Of a stretch of 64,000 nucleotides of DNA, positions 46,773 through 55,600 are shown piece after piece. A program made the translations under genes and the position numbers. Origin of the DNA: Sphingobacterium puteale (GTDB lineage Bacteria > Bacteroidota > Bacteroidia > Sphingobacteriales > Sphingobacteriaceae); assembly GCF_003627955.1 (NCBI RefSeq), contig NZ_RBWS01000017.1, forward strand, positions 105,324 through 169,323, written 5' to 3'. Position 1 is the stretch's first letter, and every line of letters begins with the position of its first letter. The notes beneath the pieces were generated by a model. That model had not been told where the DNA came from. It saw only the letters and a list, made by a program, of their open reading frames with translations, and did not search any database.

Positions 46773-46859
46773 AGATAAATGCGGGCCTACATGCCGTGGT
46801 TGCGAAAAAGTTTCTGAAGCCTAACGTAACACGGACTAACAGTAGGCCCACATCTATCT
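46773..46859. repeat. Long inverted repeat (arms 18 bp)
   Basis: AGATAAATGCGGGCCTAC (46773-46790) pairs with 46842-46859 at 16 of 18 positions, and an inner CCGTG/CACGG stem continues it toward a ~35-nt loop. It could fold into an extended hairpin RNA. Confidence 0.7.
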
Positions 46860-46952
46860 TATCAAGCAAATATACTAAAAGCTTTTATATAAGAATAGAC
46901 ATGGGTATTTAAACTACTGCCTTGCGTTACGGCTTCAGAAATTGCAACCGCA
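46797..46952. repeat. Second, interlocking inverted repeat
   Basis: The stretch around 46797-46834, which contains GGTTGCG and TTTCTGAAGCC, reappears in inverse orientation at about 46921-46950 (GGCTTCAGAAATTGCAACC). One of its arms lies inside the loop of the first repeat, so the two structures are mutually exclusive. Confidence 0.6.
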
Positions 46953-47083
46953 AGACTCTTTGTTTTAAATACCATAAATCCTCTCTTTCGGAGAAGAAAC
47001 TATTTATACAAACTTAGTGAATTCCTCTAATAATACATAGAAATATTTAATACATTTTTTCACAAACCGCCATAAATTAATGC

Positions 47084-47941
47084 ATGGCAAAGGATATCAA
47101 TATTATAATCGGAAAAAATCTCAAAATAGCTAGAGAAAAGCTACTGTTTAGTCGAATTGAAATGGCTAATAAGTCAGGAATTAACCGAGGATCAATAGAA
47201 CGAATTGAGAAGGCTCATAAATACTTTAATACAGAAGAGCAGGAGAAATATATAAAATTTATCGGTATAGAAAAAAGCGTTTTATGTAGCCCTTCTTTCA
47301 ATTTAACATGGAGAGAGGTAACTGCAATTTTGAGAAAGAATCATCCCGAAAACCCATCTATTTGTGATATTTCAAGTAAAGAGACTAAACCTAAAAAAAT
47401 GATTATGCAAAGAATTCTTCCCGAAAAGCTACTGGAAGACCCTACAACTGCTACGGAATTAACAGCAATAATTTTCACAAAGTTCAAAATAAATATTGAA
47501 CCAAATAAAGTGCAAAATTGTTTAAATTCTTTGGTAAATATTGGATTACTAGTAAAGACCCAAACATCACCCATAAAATATAAGCGTTCCAACAAAAAGT
47601 TTCCCAAAGAAATAGATCCCCTTTTTGACTTAGTGACCAAATTAGAGCAAATTTGTGAACTATTCAAATCTGACTTAGTGAATAGTGAGAACAAAAAAAA
47701 CAATCCTTCTTTAAGAAAAATGGCTATTATGCTTCTATCATTGGATGACGGTGAGAAAACAAGAAAAGAACTTTTTAGTAAAGCCGAGATGATAAACGAT
47801 ACGAACAATGTCGTTAGGACAGTAAACGTCTTAGAAAATATTGAGTTGATTACTAAAACTAAATCTCCAGTTACAAGCAGTCAACAGCGATATAAATTGA
47901 CCGATAAAGGCTCTAAACTGTTAAGAGAATTGGAAGTATAG
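47084..47941 (+). CDS. HTH transcriptional regulator, Xre-like N-terminus plus winged helices
   Basis: 285 residues, AT-rich codons unlike the SusC gene beside it. An Xre-type HTH occupies about 8-65 (LKIAREKLLFSRIEMANKSG; NRGSIERIEK). Two further winged-helix-like parts lie near 105-160 and 205-283 (the latter ends RYKLTDKGSKLLRELE). No family name is evident. It ends 44 bp before a tRNA-Ser 3' fragment, so it may be the terminal gene of an integrated element and regulate it. Confidence 0.65.
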   Translation: MAKDINIIIGKNLKIAREKLLFSRIEMANKSGINRGSIERIEKAHKYFNTEEQEKYIKFIGIEKSVLCSPSFNLTWREVTAILRKNHPENPSICDISSKETKPKKMIMQRILPEKLLEDPTTATELTAIIFTKFKINIEPNKVQNCLNSLVNIGLLVKTQTSPIKYKRSNKKFPKEIDPLFDLVTKLEQICELFKSDLVNSENKKNNPSLRKMAIMLLSLDDGEKTRKELFSKAEMINDTNNVVRTVNVLENIELITKTKSPVTSSQQRYKLTDKGSKLLRELEV

Positions 47942-47984
47942 TATTTTCCGAATAACAGACATAGTAGGTGATAAAATTATAGTG

Positions 47985-48041
47985 CTTGGAAACATTCATT
48001 GCAAGGTAGTATCGAGGGTTCGAATCCCTCCCTTTCCGCCA
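47985..48041 (+). other. tRNA-Ser(GGA) 3' half, att-type remnant 1
   Basis: From the anticodon loop TTGGAAA (47986-47992) to the encoded CCA (48039-48041) it reads as the 3' half of a tRNA-Ser: a long variable region, a perfect T-arm GAGGG-TTCGAAT-CCCTC (48014-48030), acceptor CCTTTCC and discriminator G. No matching 5' half (GGAAAGG, D-arm) is present upstream, so it is not a working tRNA. Such halves are left where an element integrates at an anticodon loop. Confidence 0.7.
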
Positions 48042-48050
48042 AATGATACA

Positions 48051-48086
48051 AATGCCACGAATAATCGCTATTCGTGGCATTTTTGT
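48051..48086 (+). terminator. Terminator after the tRNA-Ser fragment, copy 2 of the dispersed hairpin
   Basis: AATGCCACGAATA (48051-48063) and TATTCGTGGCATT (48069-48081), loop of five, then a T-rich tail. It is the reverse complement of the hairpin at 31087-31117 except for one base. Confidence 0.8.
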
Positions 48087-48131
48087 TTTTAGCACTGTAA
48101 AATACGCACTGGAAGCGGCTTTGACCCATAA

Positions 48132-48154
48132 GGTTCGAATCCCGCCGATTCCAC
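48132..48154 (+). other. tRNA 3'-end-like fragment 2
   Basis: GGTTCGAAT-CCCGC-CGATTCC-A resembles T-loop, T-stem 3' strand, acceptor 3' strand and discriminator of a tRNA. The 5' T-stem strand is not conserved, so only the 3' end is kept, as at an attachment site. Confidence 0.5.
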
Positions 48155-48157
48155 AAA

Positions 48158-48191
48158 AGGTGATATTTTATAGAAAATATCGCCTTTTTTT
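48158..48191 (+). terminator. Terminator after fragment 2
   Basis: AGGTGATATTTT (48158-48169) pairs with AAAATATCGCCT (48174-48185, one G-T pair), then seven T. Confidence 0.8.
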
Positions 48192-48298
48192 ATGTCTAGA
48201 CGATATTACTTAAATACAAAATACCTGTAAATACACTATTTGCAGGCATTTTTTTTACTACTATCCAACAAAAAATACAAAAACCCACAAAAATAAAA

Positions 48299-48352
48299 AG
48301 CGTTAATCGTGGCAACCTATCTTCATTAGGTAAGTTGCCACGATTAAACGCT
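48299..48352. repeat. Strong inverted repeat before the first integrase
   Basis: Left arm AGCGTTAATCGTGGCAAC and right arm GTTGCCACGATTAAACGCT are complementary except for one bulged base; an extra CTA/TAG step continues it. An 11-bp part (TTGCCACGATT, 48335-48345) occurs again at 56250-56260 in the same orientation. Confidence 0.75.
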
Positions 48353-48444
48353 GAAAGCATTGCTAAGCAACTAGTTAAGCAGGTTTACATCTTGTAAAAA
48401 TGTAGCATCAATCCGAACTTTGTTACACCATAAAATTAATATTT

Positions 48445-49656
48445 ATATTAGAAAAAAGCTTTGGATTGCTTTTCTTTTTAAAGAAAACAAAATTCAGTAA
48501 AGGGACAGAAAGACTTTTATATGGTAGAATTACCATAAATGGTATTTCGAAAGAATTTTCAACCAAAAGAAACTGGTTCAAAGATCGATGGAATCAGGGT
48601 GCAAATCGTGCTATTGGAAACAAAGAAGATGCAAAATCTATCAATCACTATATTGATGCTTTAGTTTCAAAAGTCTACGATAGCAAAAGGGAACTCATTT
48701 CTAATGGATAAGATGTTACAACAGAAAATCTTTTCCAATTGCTATTTGGCAATACAGATGATAGAAAATTTATAATTCAAATCTTCCAGGAAGAGAATGA
48801 TAAAATGAAAGAGCTTGAAGGAAAGGGGTATGCAATTGGAACAATTAAAAGATTCGAGACTAGTCTGTCACATACACGGGAATTTATAAAATGGAAATAT
48901 AAATGTGAGGATATAGAAATAAGAAAACTGGATTACGAGTTTGTAAAAGAATACGATTTTTGGTTGAAAACTGTTAGAAATTGCAGCCAAAACACAGCTT
49001 CAAAATACATAAGAAATTTTAAAAAGATTGTTCTTCATTTTATTAAGACAGGATGGCTCAGAAAAGATCCTTTTCACCAGTTCAAGCTAGTTAGAAAAGA
49101 AGTGATTAAGGAATTTTTAACGGAAGATGAGCTTGAGCGCCTGTTAAAAAAACACTTTTCAATTAGTCGACTAGAAATTGTAAGAGATATCTTTGCATTT
49201 TCCTGTTTTACTGGCCTAGCCTATACTGACGTTTACAAATTAAAACATAACCAATTTTTTAATGGTGTTGATGGAAAAAAATGGATTTCATATCAACGAA
49301 CAAAAACTCTCAGTCTTACAAAGATTCCCTTACTTTTTCCAGCAATACAAATGATAGAAAAATATACCACCAATGGTATAAACTTGGATGATAAAGTTTT
49401 TCCATGTTTTTCAAATCAAAAAATGAACGCTTATCTTAAAGAGATAGCAGATCTATGCGGAATAAATAAAACGCTCACTTTTCATATGGCTCGTCACACT
49501 TTTGCAACAACTGTCACATTAACAAATAGAGTACCTTTAGAAACAGTATCTAAAATGATGGGTCATAAATCTTTAAAACAAACACAGCATTACGCCAAAA
49601 TCGTAGATGTAAAGATTAGCGACGATATGGAACATTTAAGGCACAAATTTATGTAA
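48445..49656 (+). pseudogene. Tyrosine recombinase/integrase with internal stop and lost start
   Basis: One reading frame from about 48445 to 49656 encodes a Bacteroidota phage-integrase-type protein: N-terminal arm domain (SFGLLFFLKKTK), SAM-like core-binding domain, and catalytic domain with TGLAYTDVYKL (first Arg replaced in the usual position), HMARHTF and a final HYAKIVD Tyr. A TAA at 48709-48711 interrupts it after ~88 codons, and the expected ATG before the arm domain reads ATA or TTA. The catalytic part could still be made from the ATG at 48739, but the protein would lack the arm-binding domain. Confidence 0.8.
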
Positions 49657-49722
49657 TATGAGTAGATAAAATAAATCGTCGGGTCCAGTATGAAAATTCT
49701 AAAGTAGTATTTGGGTGCCTAA

Positions 49723-49745
49723 GGTTATAGTCCCAGCGGGATCAC
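49723..49745 (+). other. tRNA 3'-end-like fragment 3
   Basis: GG-TTATAGT-CCCAG-CGGGATC-A reads like a slightly decayed T-loop, the T-stem 3' strand, an acceptor 3' strand and discriminator. It follows the first integrase and precedes the second. The identity of the parent tRNA is unclear. Confidence 0.4.
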
Positions 49746-49774
49746 AAAGAGCGTGCTAAGGCACGCTCTTTTAG
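49746..49774 (+). terminator. Terminator after fragment 3
   Basis: AAAGAGCGTGC (49746-49756) pairs with GCACGCTCTTT (49761-49771) across a TAAG loop. Confidence 0.85.
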
Positions 49775-49961
49775 TTTAAAGCATATCTTTTCTGCGTTTC
49801 TGCACTAATATTCAATTCATTTAAAAACATATTAAACCATACCATATGGTGTCCATTGTGGTGTCCATTCTAATGGCTTATTTTTGGACACTACGAAGAG
49901 TGATTGATAGTGATGTTTGGTTAATGCGTTAACCGTTTTTTTAACGTTTAAATGTGTAGAA

Positions 49962-51366
49962 ATGGAAAAAATTAAGGATGAGCTCTACCTTCTAACTATG
50001 GTAGTGGGAACGAAATCAAAATTAAGGTCTGATGGAAAAGGGGCTTTGAAGATGCGAATTACTCTCAATTGCCAAGAAGAAGAAGTATTCTTCTCAGCAA
50101 ATGTAACACCCGAGAATTGGCTTCCCGTACAAAAAGCAAGTTTCTAAAAAAGAAGAGAATTACCGAACGATTAACCAAAAGATAAAGTCGGTGGAAACTG
50201 ACTTACAAAGAATCTATGATAAGCTTTTCATTGAACATGAGAAAGTGACTCCCCTAATGATTAAAAGGGTTTATCAAGGAATTCCGGCAATTGAACCACC
50301 AAAGAAGGAACTAGAAAAGGAAAAACTAACCTTAATGCAGGCTTTTGATCAATTTATCAAAAAATTTGCTAACCTAGTAAAAGAGAAGAAAAGATCAGAT
50401 GGTACATTACGTCAATGGAAATCAAGCAAGAAAAAAGTAATTGAATTTCTGCTTTTCACTAAAAACAAGGAAAAAGAACGAAATACCAAACAGGAAGTTG
50501 AAACAGAAGAAAACAAAATTGATATTTTATTTCCTGAGATTTCGCACGATTTTGGCGACGAAATGTATGACTACCTTACCTTAGAAGCAAAATCAAAGCT
50601 CGCTGACGCAACTGCAAAAAAGCATATAAAAAAGCTGAAACAGATTATAAAAATTGCAGTTAAAAAGAAAATTATCATGGAAAACCCTATTGCGGACTTT
50701 GTCTGTGGCGGAGACACCAATGAAGTAATTCCTCTAGAATGGGAAGAGGTAGACACAATATTTAAAAAAGATTATGGAATACAAAGGTTACAGGAAGTGG
50801 CCGATTCGTATGTATTACAATGCTTGACAGGTTTTGCCTATCAGGATCTATTCGCACTTTCTCCTGAAAATATAATTCTTGTAGGTCCACAAAAAGAAAG
50901 ATGGCTATGTAAGCATAGGGGCAAGACTGGTGTTATGGAGATAGTTCCATTGCTTCCAGTAGTTGAGCAGCTTATAGATAAATATAAAGATCACCCTGTT
51001 TGTAAAAAGAGGAACTCTCTCTTACCTATTCTTTCAAATACTAATTACAACGGATATTTAAAGGAAATAGCTGCTATTTGTGGCATTCCACGTGAACTAC
51101 ACACGCACCTCGCCCGTCACACTTTCGCGGATATAATGTTAAACCTGGGCATGCCACTTGAAGACGTAAGCAAAATGTTAGGACACAAAAGCATCAGAAC
51201 TACTCAGCGTTATGCTAAAGTTAGAAAAAACAGGATAATGAAGAACTTCAACAATTATGTTCGTCCTCAGATAGGTTTAAGTATTTCACTGAATAAAAGA
51301 CCAATTGAAACGGAAAGATGTGTTCCAATGATTTTTAACAATAAAATGTTCAAATTAGCAAATTAA
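49962..51366 (+). pseudogene. Second tyrosine recombinase/integrase, frameshifted
   Basis: ATG at 49962 starts an arm-domain-like N-terminus (MEKIKDELYLLTMVVGTKSK) that stops at TAA 50145-50147. The rest continues in another frame from about 50130 to 51366 (KKEENYRTINQKIKSVETDL onward), including TGFAYQDLFAL, HLARHTF, GHKSIRTTQRYAKV with the Tyr nucleophile. A single extra base in the A-run before 50133 accounts for the shift. About 467 residues if repaired. It is closely related in layout to the first integrase but not the same sequence. Confidence 0.8.
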
Positions 51367-51495
51367 ACAATGGGCTTTATTCGACGCTAAGAATTGGAGA
51401 AAAATATAATGCCTACCAAAATTTATTTTTACAATCTAATTTTATTACATAAATTTAATCATATTTTATAACCTTTTATTAATCACTGTTAACCT

Positions 51496-52425
51496 ATGCG
51501 AATTTTAATTCTTATTATTTGTTATTACCTAATTCCATTTCAATTAACTGCGCAATCTGACAGTCAGAATATTTTACCATCATTAAAGTTGGAATTCGGT
51601 GAAACTCGCATCATTAATTCACAGAGATGGGAATTTGCTTCTGTAATTATTCCAACTGGAGCATCCCTCATTGTGAATGGAGGTAGTTCAATATTTCATT
51701 TAATTGTTAGAGATTCATTAGTTATTAATGGTAGAATTGAAGCAAGACAATTCAGTTCGGACGAAAGACAAGAAGTAATAAGTATCCCAGGACAATCACC
51801 TCTAATATTAAAATATTCAAATTCAAACTTGGGTGGAACTGGCGGTTATGGAGGAGCCGGAGGATCTATTAGTGGTGGTATGGGGGCAAAAGGAACTAAA
51901 GATTATAGTGGTGGTGGCGGTGGCGGTGGTGGAAGATCAAGTTATAGGTCAGGAGTAAATAATTACCCAGGCAAAAATGCGATCGATGAGAGAGGAGCTA
52001 CCTGGGGAGGTGGAAATAGATGCGGAGGTGCCGGGGGGGATGGAGTTTTACGTAATCCTAACGGCAATGGTGGGATTGTCTTTTTAGAAGTTATAGGCTA
52101 TTTTGATGGAACAAATGGTTTAGTAGATGTGTCAGGTAGTGATGGTCAAAATGGCCTTGCAGGAGATCAGCCTTCCTCTCCAAATTCTCCATATGGATGT
52201 TCAAGTGGCGGTGGTGGTGGCGGCGGAGGTGCTCCTGGAGGACAAGGTGGCTACCTAGTTGGCTATTTTAAAGGCACAATTAAAAATTATCCAGGTGTTT
52301 ATACAAATGGTGGAAAAGGCGGGAAAGGTGGGATTGGTCCGCAATATAGTAATATGGGAGGGACAAATGGCTCTAATGGTCAACCTGGAAATCATGGAAA
52401 TGTATTTTTTTTTACAAATAAATAA
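51496..52425 (+). CDS. Secreted glycine-rich repeat protein
   Basis: 309 residues. Signal peptide (about 1-19, ending LTAQ), then ~90 residues of beta-rich sequence that look like a short beta-solenoid (VNGGSSIFHLIVRDSLVING), followed by ~200 residues packed with Gly, including runs of eight Gly and GGxGG or GxxG steps. This resembles adhesin or beta-helix surface proteins. No sorting signal is visible. It is followed by a terminator, so it is separate from the NACHT gene. Role in the island unknown. Confidence 0.7.
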   Translation: MRILILIICYYLIPFQLTAQSDSQNILPSLKLEFGETRIINSQRWEFASVIIPTGASLIVNGGSSIFHLIVRDSLVINGRIEARQFSSDERQEVISIPGQSPLILKYSNSNLGGTGGYGGAGGSISGGMGAKGTKDYSGGGGGGGGRSSYRSGVNNYPGKNAIDERGATWGGGNRCGGAGGDGVLRNPNGNGGIVFLEVIGYFDGTNGLVDVSGSDGQNGLAGDQPSSPNSPYGCSSGGGGGGGGAPGGQGGYLVGYFKGTIKNYPGVYTNGGKGGKGGIGPQYSNMGGTNGSNGQPGNHGNVFFFTNK

Positions 52426-52500
52426 GGATATATTTTTAAACTAATCCAGTATTATTCCCACCTATAGAGTCAAAGTGATTTCATATATGATAGAAATACA

Positions 52501-52535
52501 AATGGCAGTTTAAATTTTCAAACGGCCATTTTTTT
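52501..52535 (+). terminator. Terminator after the glycine-rich gene
   Basis: AATGGCAGTTT (52501-52511) pairs with AAACGGCCATT (52520-52530) with one mismatch, followed by a T run. Confidence 0.7.
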
Positions 52536-52577
52536 CTCTAAATACATAATCTTAAATATTTGATATTATTGCCAGCA

Positions 52578-52601
52578 AACCAATTTTTGTATAAATTGGT
52601 T
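52578..52601. promoter_or_regulatory. Perfect dyad upstream of the NACHT gene
   Basis: AACCAATTT (52578-52586) and AAATTGGTT (52593-52601), six-base spacer, 34 bp before the ATG. Its position and symmetry suit an operator. Confidence 0.5.
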
Positions 52602-52635
52602 CGAATTTATATTAATCCTCTTCAGTTATGTAATA

Positions 52636-55600
52636 ATGGGTAAATTTTTGGAACAATTTAAAGGAATGGTATATTCAAATGAAGCTGAGGTAAGTCAAAA
52701 TTTCATAATACCATTACTTACTCAATATCTTGGTTATTCAATTACCGAAATTATTCCAGAAAAAAATTTCCCAGCGCAGGATATCTTTTCTGGCGTAAGA
52801 TTTTCAGAACGTGGCTCAAAAGGATTGATTCATAGACCAGATTTTATAATATGCATTGATGGTGATTTATCAAAATCAAGGTTCATAATTGACAGCAAAG
52901 GACCAGGACAATCTTTAGAAGATCATATTGGTCAACTAAAGTCCTACGCTACTAGCGTTGGTAAAAACTTTTTAATGATAACTAATGGTAAAGTTCTTTT
53001 GGTCTATGATGTCAATACTTTAATTTTTCGTGCTGAGGGAATAGAAGAATTGCAATTAAAACTCGATGTACTTAATGATCTCCTTGGACGTAAAAACCAA
53101 TTATTTAAATCTCAAATAGAGATATTGAGGGAATTTAATTTTAACGAGGCAGTATCACAAAACTTGGTCGAGAAATTTGGTAATGAAAAGCTACGGAAAG
53201 AATTGCAAATTTCTGATTTTAAAAACTATCTAAAGGTTGTAAAAGAGAAATTTGAAAACTGGCATCTTCCAAATGATAGGTTTAAAGCAATTAATAATAT
53301 TGAGCTTAAAAAGATAGACCCGAACTATCTCTTACTGTTTAAATTACATTCAATAAATGAACCAATCAAGAACGAAGAGAATAAGTTAAAATTTGTGCAG
53401 ATAGAAACAACATATAATATTAACAAAAAAGTATTTGTTGGCGAAACCGGAGCTGGAAAGACATCATTCTTAAAATTTTTGCATCACAGAACTGCTGAGA
53501 ATGCTTTGGAAGGAATTGATGTAAAGATTCCAATTTTCATTGCATTAAAAGAAATTGGAAATGGATATACATTAGAAAATCTAATTTCTTCTGCTCTTAT
53601 TCGTTATGGATATAAAGGAAAAGATTTTGAAGAACGAAATAGTATTACCCAATTTGTTTTTTTCTTAGATGCTTTTGATGAAATTGAAGAATCATTTAAG
53701 CAAGAAGTGTGTAATGCTATAGAAAACCTGTCTTCTCAATATGAATGTTTTATAACGACAAGACCTAATAACTTGCCAATGCTTAATAGTGCAGTAATAT
53801 TTGATATCTGTCCTTTAAACGATACACAAGTTGAAAAGGTTGCCAGACACTATTTAGGATCTGGCTATTATCGATTTCAAAATCAAATAGAAAAAAATGA
53901 CCTAACTCAAGAATCACGAAATACGCTCTTATTACTTTTTATGATATCTCTTTATAAAGAGAAAAATTATCTTCCAGATTCGGTCGCAAAGATTGTAAAT
54001 GAATTAGTTGAGCGTGTAAAATTATGGCAAGACAGCCGCAACATGAGACCTAGTAGATTAAAATGGGAACAAGTATCAAGGATTCTTGCTGAACTTGGAT
54101 ATTGGATTATGAAGCATAATGCGGTATCAATAAAATTATTTGATGCAGAACCTATTATTATAGAAATGCTTAATGAGTTTGAGCAAACACGTAAGATCAA
54201 ACCAGGTGTCACCGTTAACGAGGTAGTTGATGAACTTACCACAACAGGACTAATAATTGTGGGTGAGGATCATCTATTTTTCTGGCATAGACTGTTTCTA
54301 AATCATTTTTCTGCTTTGTCTTTACAAAACAACCTTAATCAAATTGAGGAGTTATCTTCTGATGAGAAATGGGACATTGCGATTATAACTTTAGCAACAC
54401 GGGTTAATGATGTTACTATTATTATAAAGTCATTAAAAAATAGGCTTTGGCTTTCTGCGTATTGCCTAACAGAAAATTCAAATTGTAATAAGGAAATTAA
54501 GGATATAGTTGTTTCTAGATTGATCGAACAGGTAGGCTCTCCAGTACCCAATAACAGGTCTAATGCTATTTCATTTCTTGAAAAAATAAATGATGAACGC
54601 GTTCAAAACTTCTTTATGGATTGCTTTGAGAGTACTCAGCACAAAGATGTAAAGATGATGTGTCTTTCAGCTATGGCCCTCAATACTTCAATGAGAGCTA
54701 AGGATATAATATTTAGTCAGGTTGATTGGGATGAATCATCTTTTTTTCATGGGAGATCATCACAAGCTTATATTGTTCAAGCACTGTCACATTTTGGGGA
54801 TCAAGGTTATATTCAAATAATATCAAACTGGGAAAAATACTCAAATTACCCTTTGGAAGAAACCTGCAAAAGGATTTTTCAAAGGCTTCAACGTAATAAT
54901 AATTTAAATCAAGGTCTTGTAGACAGATTGCAAAATCTATTTTTTAAAGAACTCAGAAAGAACAGCGCTTATGGTGCCAAACTCGAAGCAATTGCAGATA
55001 TACTTTCTAAAGTTCCAAACTTAAAGTTTGCAGAAGAGGTGCTTGATAAATTCTTGAATCAAGAAGACTCGGTTTCTAGTTATCGAAGTGTTTTTAAAAT
55101 ACTGAAAAATTCACCTAATATTCAATTGGTAGAAAAGATTAAAGATGCCCTTTTTAATGAAAATTTGGATAGTTATAAGTGTGAACTTTTGTCAAAAATA
55201 CTGAAACATAGTAATGCAGTCATTCCGAAAGAGATATTCCATGAACTCATAAACCATAAGAACACCAACGTAGCTTCCTATTGTCTTCATGCGCTTAATC
55301 GATTTCCTTATCAGGATGTCGAAAAAGAAGTTGAAAGGCACCTATATGGTGAACAGGCTCAACTACAAAGTTGGGCATTAAAGATCCTAGTCGATAATGG
55401 AAAGATTATAAATCTAATCAGGGAAAATAGATTCCCAAATCATTTTTACACTCCCACTGCTCATATACTATTGGAAGCTGTTAGAAGATTTCACTTAATA
55501 GAAGCAATACCAATCCTACAAACTATTCAAGATGAATTAAGCTACGGCAAAATGTATTTAGGTGAGTATATTCTAGCATATGAATTAGCAGGGACATTCA

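Larger units (their letters stand above)
46507..47083. other. Intergenic region with two overlapping dyads
   Basis: 577 bp between the divergent SusC and HTH-regulator genes; no gene seen. It carries two long inverted repeats described separately and must hold the SusC promoter. Confidence 0.6.

Noticed and set aside
46790..46850. Possible integron attC site (GCCTAAC core-like word)
   Set aside because: No matching GTTRRRY partner at the right place and no integron integrase in the window.
46773..46952. Possible retron msr/msd RNA
   Set aside because: No reverse transcriptase gene anywhere in the window.
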